Positions 44,669 to 54,782 are shown, counted from the stretch's first letter. The stretch: DNA of 64,000 nt from Pseudomonadota bacterium (GCA_021323945.1 JAJPKA010000017.1:95990-159989); one strand, 5' to 3'. A program made the numbers and translations. The notes: generated by a model from the letters alone, not told the origin.

Positions 44669-46258
44669 TCAGAGACTTCGCAGCGAGTACTCCTTCATCT
44701 TCTTCTGCAGCGTTATCCGCGAAATGCCAAGTGCGAGCGCAGTTCGTGAGACGTTGTGATTATGTTGGTTCAGCGCTTCCGCGATGATCTTGCGTTCACA
44801 CTCGGCAAGTCTGGCAGCTAACGAAACCTGACTTCCCGACAGGACTGAAACCGGAGGCGTGGCGTCGTAGGCCCGAGCTTGCGGTGCCGTTGTCGGGCGC
44901 TTGACTTGTGAGGCAACCAGCTCAGGTGACAAATGGCGGGGTGAGATCGCGTCGCCGTCTCGCGCCACTGCGACGGCCCGCTCGATTTCATTTTGCAGTT
45001 GCCGCACGTTGCCCGGCCAGTCGAATTGAGTCAACAAATCGAGGGCTTCTGGAGTCAGGCCATCGATTCGTTTGCGATGCTGCTGTGCGGCACGCCGGAG
45101 GAAGAGGGACGCCAGTGATGGGATATCCTCACGTCGTTGACGGAGCGGTGGCACTTTAATCGTCAGGGCGGCCAGGCGGTAGTAGAGATCCTGGCGAAAG
45201 CTGCGCTCGGCGATGGCGGCTCGCAAGTCCCGGTTAGTGGCCGCGAGGAGGCGCACGTCGACCTTGTGTGGACGAGTATCGCCAACCGCAGTCACCTCAC
45301 GCTCTTCAATCGCGCGCAGCAGCTTGGCCTGCATCGCCAAGGGCATATCGCCGACTTCATCGAGAAATAGCACTCCGCCCGAGGCGGCCCGGAAGAGGCC
45401 GGGTTTGTCTTCGAGTGCGCCCGTGAAAGCGCCACGCCGATGGCCGAACAGCTCCGTTTCCATCAGACCGTCCGGTATTGCGGCACAGTTCAGGGCCATA
45501 AAGGGTCCCTTGGCACGGCTGCTTGTTCGATAAATGGCCCGCGCAACTAGTTCTTTGCCGGCGCCTGTTTCGCCCTCGATTAGGACGCTGATCGAGGAAG
45601 CGGCGGCAGCCTCCATAAGACTAAACATCTCGAGCATTGGCGCGCTGTTCGCAACGATCTCCGAGAAGTGATCTTGCCGGGCCAGTTGGCGACGCAGGAC
45701 GTCGACTTCAGCTCGGAGCTGGTCAGCTGCTGCCTTGATCGCACCGAACCGGCCAGCATTTTCGAGCGCAATCGCGACCGAGTGGGCGAGCTGCTCAAGC
45801 ATGGCCATATCCCCTGCGGTGAAGCAGGGCTCGCCACTTCGCCTGACGGCTTCAATTACTCCCAGTGCGCGCTCGCCGGCAAATAACGGCACCGCCAGCA
45901 TCGAACCGGTGTCCATCCCGGTTTTGCGATCAACATCGGGATAATGGCGGCGGTCCTCTTGCGCATTGATAATCAGTTCAGGTGCTCGCTGCCGCAGCAC
46001 CGCTCCCGCGACGCCGCGGTCCGCCGGCATCCGCAGACCGACCAGGCGGTGCCCAGCCTGAGTATTGCCTTCGGAGTTGTAAGCGAATTCAAGTTCGTTT
46101 CGTTGCTCATCCAGCAACAGTAATGAAACGCCGCTCGCCGGCAACGCCTCGCGCAAACGCTGAGCGACGAACGGGATAAGCTCGTCAATCTCGGTTCGCT
46201 GGGCGAAAGCGTTAGCGAGCTCGTGAATCAGCGCCGACCTGTCCTCGTCATGTATCAC
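44669..46258 (-). CDS. Sigma-54-dependent transcriptional activator with GAF sensor
   Basis: About 529 residues in three domains: an N-terminal GAF sensor (about 1-170, RTEIDELIPFVAQRLREAL; SMLAVPLFAGERALGVIEAV), an AAA+ domain (about 200-430) and a C-terminal Fis-type helix-turn-helix (ECERKIIAEALNQHNHNVSRTALALGISRITL). The AAA+ part has Walker A GETGAGKE, the sigma-54 contact loop GAFTGA, Walker B GGVLFLDEVGD and the arginine-finger region. It would activate sigma-54 promoters in response to a small ligand. GTG 46258 is preferred because GGGGGA lies about ten bases before it; TTG 46279 is the other option. It lies divergent from hldE. The target promoter is not identified. Confidence 0.91.
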   Translation of the reverse strand: MIHDEDRSALIHELANAFAQRTEIDELIPFVAQRLREALPASGVSLLLLDEQRNELEFAYNSEGNTQAGHRLVGLRMPADRGVAGAVLRQRAPELIINAQEDRRHYPDVDRKTGMDTGSMLAVPLFAGERALGVIEAVRRSGEPCFTAGDMAMLEQLAHSVAIALENAGRFGAIKAAADQLRAEVDVLRRQLARQDHFSEIVANSAPMLEMFSLMEAAAASSISVLIEGETGAGKELVARAIYRTSSRAKGPFMALNCAAIPDGLMETELFGHRRGAFTGALEDKPGLFRAASGGVLFLDEVGDMPLAMQAKLLRAIEEREVTAVGDTRPHKVDVRLLAATNRDLRAAIAERSFRQDLYYRLAALTIKVPPLRQRREDIPSLASLFLRRAAQQHRKRIDGLTPEALDLLTQFDWPGNVRQLQNEIERAVAVARDGDAISPRHLSPELVASQVKRPTTAPQARAYDATPPVSVLSGSQVSLAARLAECERKIIAEALNQHNHNVSRTALALGISRITLQKKMKEYSLRSL

Positions 46259-46496
46259 AATCTTTGTTCCCCCGAACAATCGTTGGCTGTTATCGCAGAA
46301 TGTCCATCAGCAGTCTATTCAGCTCGCGACGGAAAGGGCAAATTGACAGGCGGCTAGCAAGACGCAGGAGGCAACTGAGCCGCTGACCTCTGCAACCGAA
46401 ACCGCGCCTTGCCGCTCCGGCCGATGGCACACTTAAAGCACCTGTTTCGGTCACCTATGATTGGCTGATGACGGTTAGCAAATCACGAGGTGCCCG

Positions 46497-48086
46497 TTGA
46501 AGAAAAAGCAAGAGCAGAGACGGTCCCGTTCAGGGAAGCAGGAAGTCCTGCGTTTGCCGGACACTGAGCCGCTCCGGATAGTGGTTGCGGGTGAAGTCAT
46601 TCTTGATAGGTACGTTTGGGGCGAAGTGGAGAGGATCTCGCCTGAAGCCCCTATTCCCGTTCTTCGAGCTCGTCGCCGCGAGGAGAAGCCCGGTAATGCG
46701 GGGTTCGTTATGGCGAACTTGCGTGCCCTAGGTGCCCGACCACTCGCCTTCGGCATCGTCGGTGACGACTACGGCGGCCGGATGTTACGCGCTATGTTTC
46801 GTGACCTTGCAATCGATACGCGCGGCTTGTTGGTTGACCCGGACCGGCCCACCATCGTTAAGGAACGGCTGCTAGGTTCAGTGCAGTCGGCCAACCGAGC
46901 AATCCAACAGCTCTTACGCGTGGATGATGAGGATGACCGACCTTTGTCCGGAGAGCGCGAGCGCGAGCTCACTCGCCGGCTTGACCAGGTACTCGAGCGC
47001 GCCGATGGCGTGCTGGTGTCGGACATCAATAAGGGGGTATTGACGCCGCGCTTACTGAAAGAATTGATCCGCGGCGCTAATCGGCGCCGCATTCCCATTA
47101 TCATCGATCCGCGCTTAAGCACTGACTATTCGCTATACGACGGCGCTACGGCAATAACCCCTAATCGCTACGAGACCGAGATGGCTACCGGCATTAAGCT
47201 CACTGACCGTGACGCATGGCGCACGGCAGCCGAGAGCTTGATACGCAGGCATCATTTGCAAGCCTGCCTTATTACTCTGGACCGTGACGGGATGTATCTG
47301 GCGGAACGCGGCGGCCGCGCATCGTTTATCTCGACCACACCGCGAGAAGTATACGACGTTACAGGTGCAGGCGATGTGGTCCTTGCCGTCTTCGGATTGC
47401 TCGCTATTGCGGGTCTCGGCTTTAGTTCAGCCGCGGCACTTGCCAATATCGCCGCTGGGATCGAAGTTGGTCGGCTGGGCACGGAGATCATTTCTCGCGA
47501 CGATCTGGCTCGCGCTCTGGCCCCCGCTAACGACCGGATTGAGCAAAAGATAGTCTCGATCAGCGAATTGAAGGTTCAGCTTGAGTCCAGGCGTCGAGCA
47601 GGTCAGCAGGTCGTTTTTACCAACGGGTGCTTCGACCTGTTGCATGTCGGCCATCTTCAACTTTTGGGCTTCGCGCGAGCGCAGGGCGACGTTTTGGTTG
47701 TCGGGATCAACAGCGATCGGGCTGTGCGTTTGATTAAGGGGCAGGAACGACCGATCTATCCGGCTGCTGAACGAGCTCGCATTCTTGCAGCCCTCGAAAT
47801 GGTCGACTATGTGGTTGTGTTCGACGACGTTCGCGCCGAAGAAATCATTCGCGAAGTTCGGCCGGATGTGTTGGTCAAAGGTGCTGACTGGCGCGGTCGG
47901 ACGGTCGACGGACAGAAATTTGTTGAATCCTACGGTGGCCGAGTACTCCTGGCTCCGCTCCTCGATGGTCGTAGTACTACTCTGACAATTTCCCGTATGC
48001 GCGGAGAAGCTGGTGCAGGAGCACATGTCTCACGCCCCGCTGCAGCTCAAGCTTGTCGGGTTGATACCAAGCGGCCGAAAGCCTGA
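46497..48086 (+). CDS. hldE: Bifunctional heptose-7-phosphate kinase / heptose-1-phosphate adenylyltransferase
   Basis: 529 residues combining both HldE activities, which make ADP-heptose for the lipopolysaccharide inner core. The N-terminal PfkB-type kinase spans about 20-350 (GEVILDRYVWGEVERISPEAP; anion hole DVTGAGDVV with catalytic Asp293). The C-terminal nucleotidyltransferase spans about 365-510 (FTNGCFDLLHVGH with the HxGH pair His383/His386; VKGADWRG). A Lys/Arg-rich N-terminal extension of about 20 residues is unusual. Start is TTG 46497 with GAGG about seven bases upstream. Its 3' end overlaps murJ, on the opposite strand, by 40 bases. Confidence 0.95.
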   Translation: MKKKQEQRRSRSGKQEVLRLPDTEPLRIVVAGEVILDRYVWGEVERISPEAPIPVLRARRREEKPGNAGFVMANLRALGARPLAFGIVGDDYGGRMLRAMFRDLAIDTRGLLVDPDRPTIVKERLLGSVQSANRAIQQLLRVDDEDDRPLSGERERELTRRLDQVLERADGVLVSDINKGVLTPRLLKELIRGANRRRIPIIIDPRLSTDYSLYDGATAITPNRYETEMATGIKLTDRDAWRTAAESLIRRHHLQACLITLDRDGMYLAERGGRASFISTTPREVYDVTGAGDVVLAVFGLLAIAGLGFSSAAALANIAAGIEVGRLGTEIISRDDLARALAPANDRIEQKIVSISELKVQLESRRRAGQQVVFTNGCFDLLHVGHLQLLGFARAQGDVLVVGINSDRAVRLIKGQERPIYPAAERARILAALEMVDYVVVFDDVRAEEIIREVRPDVLVKGADWRGRTVDGQKFVESYGGRVLLAPLLDGRSTTLTISRMRGEAGAGAHVSRPAAAQACRVDTKRPKA

Positions 48087-49765
48087 CGCAGCAACCGGTC
48101 GAATTCCGGTACTCGCAACCAGAAAGCCAACCCCAGGTAACTTGTTGAGTACAGCGCGATGACGACCAGTGCACTAATTCGCGAGTTTACAGGCAACAGG
48201 CACTCGGCGGTCAGGGCGACAATCGATGAGGCCAAGGCCATTCCCCATAACTGGGCTAAATAAGCGCGGCCTACTCCTGTTGGGCCAAGCCTGCGATTGA
48301 GCGTTCGTCGCAAGAGCGAAAATTCGACCCATGCTGCTATACCAGCCGACCCACTTAGACCAACAACTCCCCAGCGCCGGGCAAGGCCTAAATCAGGAGG
48401 CAGGACAATCGCGGCCAGATAGCCCAAAATGAGCGTTAATCCGACCCGTATCATTGCAAACCGAAGCGGAGTGCGAGTATCCGAGAGTGCGTAGTAGGTC
48501 GAATTGTATAGCCGACCCATTGTCGCCGCGAGCATTCCGACGGCCGACCCGGCCAGAATTGACCAAACATAGATTACATCGCGATGGTGGAATACACCCG
48601 ATTGGAAAAGCACTGCGACGATGCGGTCACCGATAAACAGAAACGCAGCAGCGGACGGGATGACCAGAAAGGAGATTTGGCGCAGGCCTGCATCCAGGCG
48701 CCTCCGCAGGATCTCGGCGCTCGCAGCCGCCCCCTCTGTTAGCGATAATCCGGTTGCCTGTGACATCGCAGGCAGTTCCGCTGCCGCCACCGACATCCCG
48801 AACAGACTGATCGGCAGCAGGTAAAGAATTTGTGCGTAATTGAGCGCGGCGACGGCACCGCTCGGCAACAGGCTCGCCAGCAGGTTGTCAATATAGCCGC
48901 TTAGCTGAACGACACCTCGGCTGGCAATGACCGGCAACAGGTTCTTGAACACCATAGAAAGCTCCGTCTGCGCCCTTGCCCAACACAGGCGAAGCCTGCC
49001 CAACATTTGCAACGTCTGCGGCAACTGCACCAGCATTTGAAGAATCGCGCCAATCAACGATGCCCAGGCGATGTGGACCGCCAGCCGTGGCTGAGAGGCC
49101 CAGGGACCGTACCACAGCAGTGCGGCAATAATGGTCAGGTTCCAGGCAACGGGGGCGGCATATGAGGCAAAGAACCGATGGTGGCTGTTGAGTACCCCCA
49201 AACACCATGCCGACATCACCAAAATTCCGGCCCCCGGAAACAAGACCTGGACTATGCGGATCGTTAACTGCCTGGTCTCACCCCTGAAACCGGGTGCGAT
49301 TACATCAATCAGCCAGGGTGCCGCCATCACGCCAATTAGGACGAGGAGGGCAACGATCGTCGCCAGAATCGCCCCAACGGACCACGCGACAATATCAGCT
49401 TCTTCTTGATCGCCCTTGCTCAGCAGCCGGCTGTAAACCGGAATGAACGAAGCTGAGAGCACGCCTTCACCAAACAGATTTTGAAGGATGTTTGGGATAC
49501 GAAAGCCGGCTTTGAACGCGTCGGCAGCGGCCGAATTTCCCAGGTAATGGGCGAAGACGCTCTCGCGCACAAGACCGGCGATGCGGCTTAGCAGAATTCC
49601 AGCCGCCACTACACCCGCCCGATTGGAGACCGTTTGCAAACGGTGGGCGTCTCCATCACCTAATAACGAAGCCGAAGCGGGATCCGAGTCCAAGTTACTG
49701 CTGGTGGAGCTTCTCCCGAGGTGTAACGAAATCGGGCGACAGCGAGGGTCGCTCAGCGTTGGCAC
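48047..49765 (-). CDS. murJ: Lipid II flippase MurJ
   Basis: An inner-membrane MOP-superfamily transporter that flips undecaprenyl-PP-linked peptidoglycan precursor. About 572 residues with 13-14 helices; the MurJ signature starts SNRAGVVAAGILLSRIAGLVRE and continues AADAFKAGFRIPNILQNLFGEGVLSASFIPVYSRLL. Essential arginines in RIAGLVRES and FRIPN are present. The N-terminus carries a Ser-rich extension of about 50 residues not found in typical MurJ. GTG 49765 is chosen because GGAGG lies just upstream; GTG 49777 is in frame. The gene converges with hldE and overlaps it by 40 bases. hemW is divergent about 140 bases away. Confidence 0.94.
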   Translation of the reverse strand: MPTLSDPRCRPISLHLGRSSTSSNLDSDPASASLLGDGDAHRLQTVSNRAGVVAAGILLSRIAGLVRESVFAHYLGNSAAADAFKAGFRIPNILQNLFGEGVLSASFIPVYSRLLSKGDQEEADIVAWSVGAILATIVALLVLIGVMAAPWLIDVIAPGFRGETRQLTIRIVQVLFPGAGILVMSAWCLGVLNSHHRFFASYAAPVAWNLTIIAALLWYGPWASQPRLAVHIAWASLIGAILQMLVQLPQTLQMLGRLRLCWARAQTELSMVFKNLLPVIASRGVVQLSGYIDNLLASLLPSGAVAALNYAQILYLLPISLFGMSVAAAELPAMSQATGLSLTEGAAASAEILRRRLDAGLRQISFLVIPSAAAFLFIGDRIVAVLFQSGVFHHRDVIYVWSILAGSAVGMLAATMGRLYNSTYYALSDTRTPLRFAMIRVGLTLILGYLAAIVLPPDLGLARRWGVVGLSGSAGIAAWVEFSLLRRTLNRRLGPTGVGRAYLAQLWGMALASSIVALTAECLLPVNSRISALVVIALYSTSYLGLAFWLRVPEFDRLLRQAFGRLVSTRQA

Positions 49766-49904
49766 ACGATCCTCCACTGAAGCGATGCTTCAACCCGTGG
49801 CTCGTAAGTATATAGACCAGCAGGGCCTCAGCATAGCTGACCACGACGACCGATAGTCGTTACGTCAGTCGGGGATTACAATAGACCGCTGGAGCATCGC
49901 TGCC

Positions 49905-51059
49905 GTGGGTTTTTCGCTCTACATCCACATCCCCTATTGTGAGTCGAAATGTCCGTATTGCGATTTCAACTCTTACGGGGTTTCGCAGTGGCCGGAGGTC
50001 GAGTATGTCGATGCCTTAGTTGGTGAGATGGAAACCCGGGCGAGGACTGCACCGTGGGCTGGCCAACGGGTCAAAACCATTTTCTTTGGTGGCGGTACGC
50101 CCTCGCTGTTCATGCCAGCTTCGATTGCGGGCGTGATCCAGGCGGCCGACCGATTGTTCGGTCTGGTGCCCGACTGTGAGGTTACCCTGGAAGCGAATCC
50201 TGGTACCGTCGACCAGTCCAAGCTCGTTGACTTGAGGGCTGCCGGCGTGAACCGGATTAGTTTTGGCGCTCAGTCCTTCAACCCAGCTATACTCAAGGTT
50301 CTTGGCCGGATTCATGATGCGGAACAGACGCGGCAAGCGGCGTCGATGGCTCAACGTGCAGGCTTCGAGCGTCTCAATCTAGACTTAATTTTTGCGGTAC
50401 CTGGCCAACAAATCGAGGATGTCTATCGAGACATTGCGGTGGCAACTTCCTTGGGGCCCGACCATATCTCGGCTTACAACCTGACTTTCGAGGAAAAAAC
50501 GATTTTTTTCACCGCAATGAAGCGGGGGCTTATCGTTCCGCTGTCGGATGATGAGCAAGCTGCAATGTTTGAGGTGGTTCGAACGGAATTGCCTCGACGC
50601 GGTTATCCAATGTACGAGATTTCCAATTACGCGCCCGCGGGACACGAGGCGCGCCACAATTTGAGTTATTGGAGGGCCGAGAGTTACCTTGGTCTTGGCG
50701 CCGGTGCTCATAGCTGCGCGCTGGATGATACTTTCAGCCAAGGTGTTCGTTGGTGGAACCAGCCGCTCCCCTCCCGTTATCTGGCAGCGGTAGCTGAGCG
50801 CGGAATCGCCGAAGAGGGTCGCGAGCTGATCGAGAAGCGCAAGCTGGAACAGGAATTTGTCTTTCTTAACCTTCGTTTGCGCGCTGGCTTTGAGTTCCGA
50901 GAGTTTGAGCGGCGATTCGGCGAACCTTTCGATGCCCGCTTTGGAGAAGTGACGGCGCCATTGGTTCAAGGCGGCCTGCTCGTCCGAGATAAGGACCGGC
51001 TCTTTTTGAGTGATCGCGGGTTGGAGATCGCTGACTCAGTCTTTGCCCAGTTCATGTGA
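49905..51059 (+). CDS. hemW: HemW-type radical SAM protein
   Basis: 384 residues. The radical SAM cluster motif is at the very start (SLYIHIPYC12-ESK-C16-PY-C19-DFNSYG), then FFGGGTPSLF, LEANPG and RISFGAQSFNPAILKVLGR, all typical of HemN/HemW proteins. The C-terminal HemN domain is present (LRLRAGFEF region). HemW is a heme chaperone for respiratory enzymes rather than a coproporphyrinogen oxidase; HemN normally has an extra N-terminal section absent here. Start is GTG 49905 with GGAG about ten bases upstream. The ferritin-like gene follows 74 bases later, an apt neighbour in iron metabolism. Confidence 0.93.
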   Translation: MGFSLYIHIPYCESKCPYCDFNSYGVSQWPEVEYVDALVGEMETRARTAPWAGQRVKTIFFGGGTPSLFMPASIAGVIQAADRLFGLVPDCEVTLEANPGTVDQSKLVDLRAAGVNRISFGAQSFNPAILKVLGRIHDAEQTRQAASMAQRAGFERLNLDLIFAVPGQQIEDVYRDIAVATSLGPDHISAYNLTFEEKTIFFTAMKRGLIVPLSDDEQAAMFEVVRTELPRRGYPMYEISNYAPAGHEARHNLSYWRAESYLGLGAGAHSCALDDTFSQGVRWWNQPLPSRYLAAVAERGIAEEGRELIEKRKLEQEFVFLNLRLRAGFEFREFERRFGEPFDARFGEVTAPLVQGGLLVRDKDRLFLSDRGLEIADSVFAQFM

Positions 51060-51133
51060 ACTTGGATCGGTGCTGAGGCTGGGCGATGTCGTTAATTGAA
51101 CGGCTGTCCCTAGAACCGACCGGAGAAATGTCC

Positions 51134-51571
51134 ATGGAAAATAATCGAGAAGAAGCTATCGCAATCCTGAATCGGCTGGTCGAACTCGAGCTTGCGGGCG
51201 CGGTCCGCTACACCCAATATTCTCTGATGATTTTTGGTCATGCGCGGATCCCCATAATGCACTGGATGCGTCAGCAGGCATCGGAAGCGTTAGCTCACGC
51301 GGCCGAAGCCGGCGAAGAAGTCACCGCATTGGGTGGACGAGTTTCGTTGGGGATCGCGGAGTTGGCTGGGACCCACCACGCCACGGTGGACGAAATCCTG
51401 CAGGAACTCGTCCTTCATGAGCGTCGCGGAATCGAATTGTACCGACAATTGCTCAAACTGGCGGAAGGCTGGAGCGTCTCGCTGGAAGAATTCGCTCGCA
51501 CGAAGATTCGCGGAGAAGAGACACACCTTGCGGAGATCGAGAAGATGTTGCGCCGGCGCGGCGATGCTTGA
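51134..51571 (+). CDS. Ferritin-like / bacterioferritin-family protein
   Basis: 145 residues of four-helix-bundle type. Iron-binding candidates are Glu17/Glu19 (LVELEL), the Glu51-His55 pair in ASEALAHAAE, Glu in LHERRGIELYRQLL, and the closing EETHLAEIEKML. The pattern is closest to bacterioferritin or Dps-like stress ferritins (HAEEAGEE-type helix seen here as HAAEAGEEV). A heme-ligand Met like that of bacterioferritin cannot be assigned. GGAGA seven bases before ATG 51134 fixes the start; ATG 51128 and an upstream ATG at 51086 are in frame. It lies between hemW and the DsbA-like gene. Confidence 0.85.
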   Translation: MENNREEAIAILNRLVELELAGAVRYTQYSLMIFGHARIPIMHWMRQQASEALAHAAEAGEEVTALGGRVSLGIAELAGTHHATVDEILQELVLHERRGIELYRQLLKLAEGWSVSLEEFARTKIRGEETHLAEIEKMLRRRGDA

Positions 51572-51641
51572 ATATCGCTAACCGTGACGACCGAGAATCC
51601 TGACGCGTACGTAGCAACCCGGTGATGGAGCCGCGCCTCTC

Positions 51642-52247
51642 GTGGGCAGAATAGTCGTTCCCATCTACTTCGATTACGCTTCGACGCTTTGTTATATTGC
51701 ATGGCGAATTGTACGGGAGCTGCAGCTCGAGCTCGCTTTCGAGCCATTGTGGAAGGGCGTGCCAATTCAGTGGCGAAGCCCATTTAGCCGGCCCGGCCAG
51801 GTTCTAGGGGCGGTCGAACAGGCCAAAATCGCCGCCGTTGTGGCAGAGACCGGGGTTCAGGTTACTCCTCCGGCGCATTGGATAGACTCATTAAACGCCC
51901 TGATGGCATCGGAGCTGGCGCGCCAGGCGGGGGTTTTCGACTCGTTCCACAACGCTGTTTTTCACGGTACGTTTGACTTGGGGCTCGACATTTCCAGCCC
52001 AATCCAATTGGCAAAATTGGCCGCCCAGACTGGAATGGATGAGGCGGCGTTTCGCCAAGCGCTGGAAAATCGGGTAATGGAACCGCAGTTGCGGAAAAAC
52101 AAGCTCGAAGCCGACCGGTTTTCGGCAGTCGGCTATCCCACGTTTATGCTGGGAGAATTTCCCCTGATTGGGATTCAATCCAAAGGTACTATGCGAAGTG
52201 TGCTCGCCCGCTTTCTCGCCCAGCGTCGTGGCGAGCCGCAAGGTTAA
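51642..52247 (+). CDS. DsbA-family thioredoxin-fold protein
   Basis: 201 residues, with no signal peptide, resembling DsbA/FrnE-like or 2-hydroxychromene-2-carboxylate isomerase-like proteins. The N-terminus VVPIYFDYASTLCYIAWRIV carries a single cysteine in place of the CxxC pair. The helical insert and the closing segment (RFSAVGYPTFMLGEFPLIGIQ) with the cis-proline VGYPT are typical of the fold. With one cysteine it may act on glutathione conjugates or as an isomerase rather than an oxidant. The start appears to be GTG 51642. It follows the ferritin-like gene by 70 bases. Confidence 0.8.
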   Translation: MGRIVVPIYFDYASTLCYIAWRIVRELQLELAFEPLWKGVPIQWRSPFSRPGQVLGAVEQAKIAAVVAETGVQVTPPAHWIDSLNALMASELARQAGVFDSFHNAVFHGTFDLGLDISSPIQLAKLAAQTGMDEAAFRQALENRVMEPQLRKNKLEADRFSAVGYPTFMLGEFPLIGIQSKGTMRSVLARFLAQRRGEPQG

Positions 52248-52403
52248 GAGAGCTCCAGTTAAGGAGACGGCAAATTTCGACGGCTGGTATGGCTGCCAAA
52301 CGGCAGCTGAATTAAACTCGACCATCATTACATGCCGGAACGGGTTCTTTGCAAAAAAGCCAACTGCGCCTTGGGAGATGTTTGAGCTGCGGAGGTTCGA
52401 TGA

Positions 52404-52697
52404 GTGAGTGAAAGTAAAAGCGCGAAATTGTCGCGATTGGTCGACGAATTATGCGAGGCAGCCAGACGGGTGGGAATTGAAGTTCGGCGCGAACGGATTC
52501 TGCGCGAGGTCGGATATCGGGCGCGCGGAGGGGCATGCCGTTTCCGCGAGCGCAGGCTGATTATTCTCGATCGGGAAATAGGACTCGAAGAGCAGGCTCA
52601 ACTGTTGGCCCAGGCTTTGCGGGGCACAGACCTGGAAGCGCTCTATCTATCACCCGCTGCCCGTCGCCTGATCGAACCTGCGGCCGAGACAAGCTGA
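52404..52697 (+). CDS. Conserved small hypothetical protein
   Basis: 97 residues, mostly helical and charged, with a conserved-looking middle GGACRFRERRLIILDREIGL followed by EEQAQLLAQALRGTD. No signal or membrane segment is present. Start is GTG 52404 with GGAGG about eight bases upstream. It lies about 230 bases before the Fur-family gene on the same strand. Function is unknown; the pattern resembles small proteins that accompany metal regulators in some deltaproteobacteria-like genomes, but that is memory, not proof. Confidence 0.6.
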   Translation: MSESKSAKLSRLVDELCEAARRVGIEVRRERILREVGYRARGGACRFRERRLIILDREIGLEEQAQLLAQALRGTDLEALYLSPAARRLIEPAAETS

Positions 52698-52930
52698 TTT
52701 AGTGGTCACGGAGGGTTCAGTCTTCGGCTGGGCACCGGGCGAATAGCTCGACAGGCCGCCACCCTCAGGCGCCAAAAGGGGGAAAGGCATCGGAGGCTGT
52801 GGCTTCCGTCGACCGTGTCGGGAGCGCTAGACTCGGCAATCCTCGTCACCATCCTGCTTGAACCGGGCCGAGTTCCAGTTGCGGGGTTCACCGCTTACAA
52901 GGCGCGCAAGGCAGAGACACAAAATCCACG

Positions 52931-53455
52931 GTGGCACGTGTGGCGCAAGGTGATTCAGATCCTTTGGTGCGGGAGCATTCTGCTGTCGACAAACGTGAAC
53001 AGCGAATGGAATTGTTCCACGCACGGTTGCGTGACCGTGGTCTGAAATCCACGTCACCACGGGACGATATTGCCCGTGTCTTTTTCGAACTGGGTAGGCA
53101 TGTGAGTGCGGAAGAACTCTATGCCGAAGTAAAGAAAGTCAATCCGCACGTCGGTTACGCAACCATCTACCGAACGCTCAAACTGCTCAAGGAATGTGAA
53201 CTCCTGACCGAGCGTCACTTTGATGAAGACCAGGCGCGCTACGAAGTCGCTGGTGAGCATCACCACGACCATTTCATTTGCGAACAATGTGGCAAAATCG
53301 TCGAATTCGAAGACGATGCGATCGAACGGATGCAGCAGGATGTGGCTAGGAAACTGGGCGTTGTACTCACCCGCCATAAGCTCGAACTTTATGGGTTATG
53401 TGCTGATTGCCAGCGTCGGCGAACAGCAGGACCTTCCAGAGCCAGGGATCGATGA
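52931..53455 (+). CDS. Fur-family metal-responsive transcriptional regulator
   Basis: About 150-174 residues depending on start. The winged helix (LKSTSPRDDIARVFFELGRHVSAEELYAEVKKVNPHVGYATIYRTLKLL) and the metal-binding dimerisation domain (EHHHDHFICEQCGKIVEFED, then GLCADCQ near the end) identify the family. Both CxxC pairs of the structural zinc site are present. GTG 52931 is the longest start; GTG 52967 or ATG 53006 also fit. With a ferritin-like gene and hemW nearby, an iron-responsive (Fur) or peroxide-responsive (PerR) role is plausible. The sensing site cannot be told apart from sequence alone. Confidence 0.88.
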   Translation: MARVAQGDSDPLVREHSAVDKREQRMELFHARLRDRGLKSTSPRDDIARVFFELGRHVSAEELYAEVKKVNPHVGYATIYRTLKLLKECELLTERHFDEDQARYEVAGEHHHDHFICEQCGKIVEFEDDAIERMQQDVARKLGVVLTRHKLELYGLCADCQRRRTAGPSRARDR

Positions 53456-53606
53456 AGCTTGGCATCCAAAAGGGCAAACCCTATTCCACGCTTGCCCGGT
53501 CGCCGTCCTTGGCCGAGGATTCCACCAGGCCGATGGCTGGTGTCCACACTAAGCTGCAAAGCGGGAGTAAACGATCTACAAGCCAAAGAAACGAGGTTAA
53601 GCCATT

Positions 53607-54761
53607 ATGGGAGTGCTGTCCGGATATCGTGTAATCGAGCTGGCTGGTATTGGTCCCGCGCCAATGTGCGCCATGCTGCTTTCAGACATGGGGGCCGACG
53701 TTGTTCGCATCGATCGCCTGGCTGATGCCGGATTGGGGGTTCAAGTCGAGACCAAGTACAGCTTGTTGAATCGCGGCCGGCGGTCAGTCGCACTCGATCT
53801 GAAACGGCCTGAAGCGACCTCCGCAGTCTTGCGCATGGTCGAAAAAGCCGACGCCCTGATCGAAGGATTCCGGCCGGGTGTCATGGAGCGCTTAGGGCTA
53901 GGGCCCGATGTATGCCTTGCCCGCAATCCTAAGCTGATTTACGGCAGGATGACAGGGTGGGGGCAGGAGGGACCCTTGGCACAGGCTGCAGGTCACGACA
54001 TCAACTATATCGCCCTGGCCGGAGCCCTCCATTGCATTGGGCGCCGGGGCGAGGCCCCAGTACCGCCTCTCAACCTGGTTGGCGATTTCGGTGGAGGTGC
54101 GCTCTTTCTCGCATTGGGGATAGTCGCTGGCATTCTTGAGGCGCAGAAATCCGGCAAGGGCCAGGTAGTCGACGTGGCAATGGTCGACGGTGTTGCCTCA
54201 TTAATGACCGCGATATACGGCATGCACGGGGCGGGCATCTGGACCAATGAGCGGGGCACGAATGTGCTCGATACCGGCGCACATTATTATGACGTTTACG
54301 AGACCCGTGACGGCAAATATATTTCCATCGGCTCGATCGAAGGCAAGTTCTACCAGGAATTGCTGGAGCGCACCGGGCTGACGAACGAAGAGTTGCCGCG
54401 ACAAAATGACCGCCCTTCGTGGCCGCGGATGAAGGAAAGACTTAAGGCGCTATTCCGCACCAAGACTCGCGACGAGTGGTGCAAGATCATGGAAGGAACA
54501 GATGTCTGCTTCGCGCCGGTTTTAAACATGGACGAGGCGCCGCAACATCCCCATAACCAGCTTCGTGGGACTTTTGTTGTCCTCGATGGTGTGACGCAAC
54601 CCGCGCCCGCCCCACGCTTCAGCCGCACCCCGAGCGCGATCCAGCGCCCACCGGCGAGACCTGGAGAACACACCGAAGAAGCTTTGCGCGACTGGGGCTT
54701 TAGCTCGGCCGAATTGGAGCAGTTGCGCAACTGCGGTGCAATAGCGCCCAACGGTCGATAG
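53607..54761 (+). CDS. Alpha-methylacyl-CoA racemase (AMACR/MCR-like)
   Basis: 384 residues of the CaiB/BaiF fold with racemase hallmarks: catalytic His130 in [14 protein letters not shown] and Asp160 in [10 protein letters not shown], matching the His-Asp pair of M. tuberculosis MCR at a constant offset, and [13 protein letters not shown] before it. AMACR inverts 2-methyl-branched acyl-CoA thioesters before beta-oxidation, for example of bile acid, sterol or isoprenoid side chains. GAGG precedes ATG 53607. It is convergent with the cytidylate-kinase-like/BON gene. Together with the P450, acyl-CoA synthetase and CoA transferases it suggests branched or polycyclic lipid use. Confidence 0.93.
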   Translation: MGVLSGYRVIELAGIGPAPMCAMLLSDMGADVVRIDRLADAGLGVQVETKYSLLNRGRRSVALDLKRPEATSAVLRMVEKADALIEGFRPGVMERLGLGPDVCLARNPKLIYGRMTGWGQEGPLAQAAGHDINYIALAGALHCIGRRGEAPVPPLNLVGDFGGGALFLALGIVAGILEAQKSGKGQVVDVAMVDGVASLMTAIYGMHGAGIWTNERGTNVLDTGAHYYDVYETRDGKYISIGSIEGKFYQELLERTGLTNEELPRQNDRPSWPRMKERLKALFRTKTRDEWCKIMEGTDVCFAPVLNMDEAPQHPHNQLRGTFVVLDGVTQPAPAPRFSRTPSAIQRPPARPGEHTEEALRDWGFSSAELEQLRNCGAIAPNGR

Positions 54762-54782
54762 GGGTTGTGCCTCAGCCTGGAC

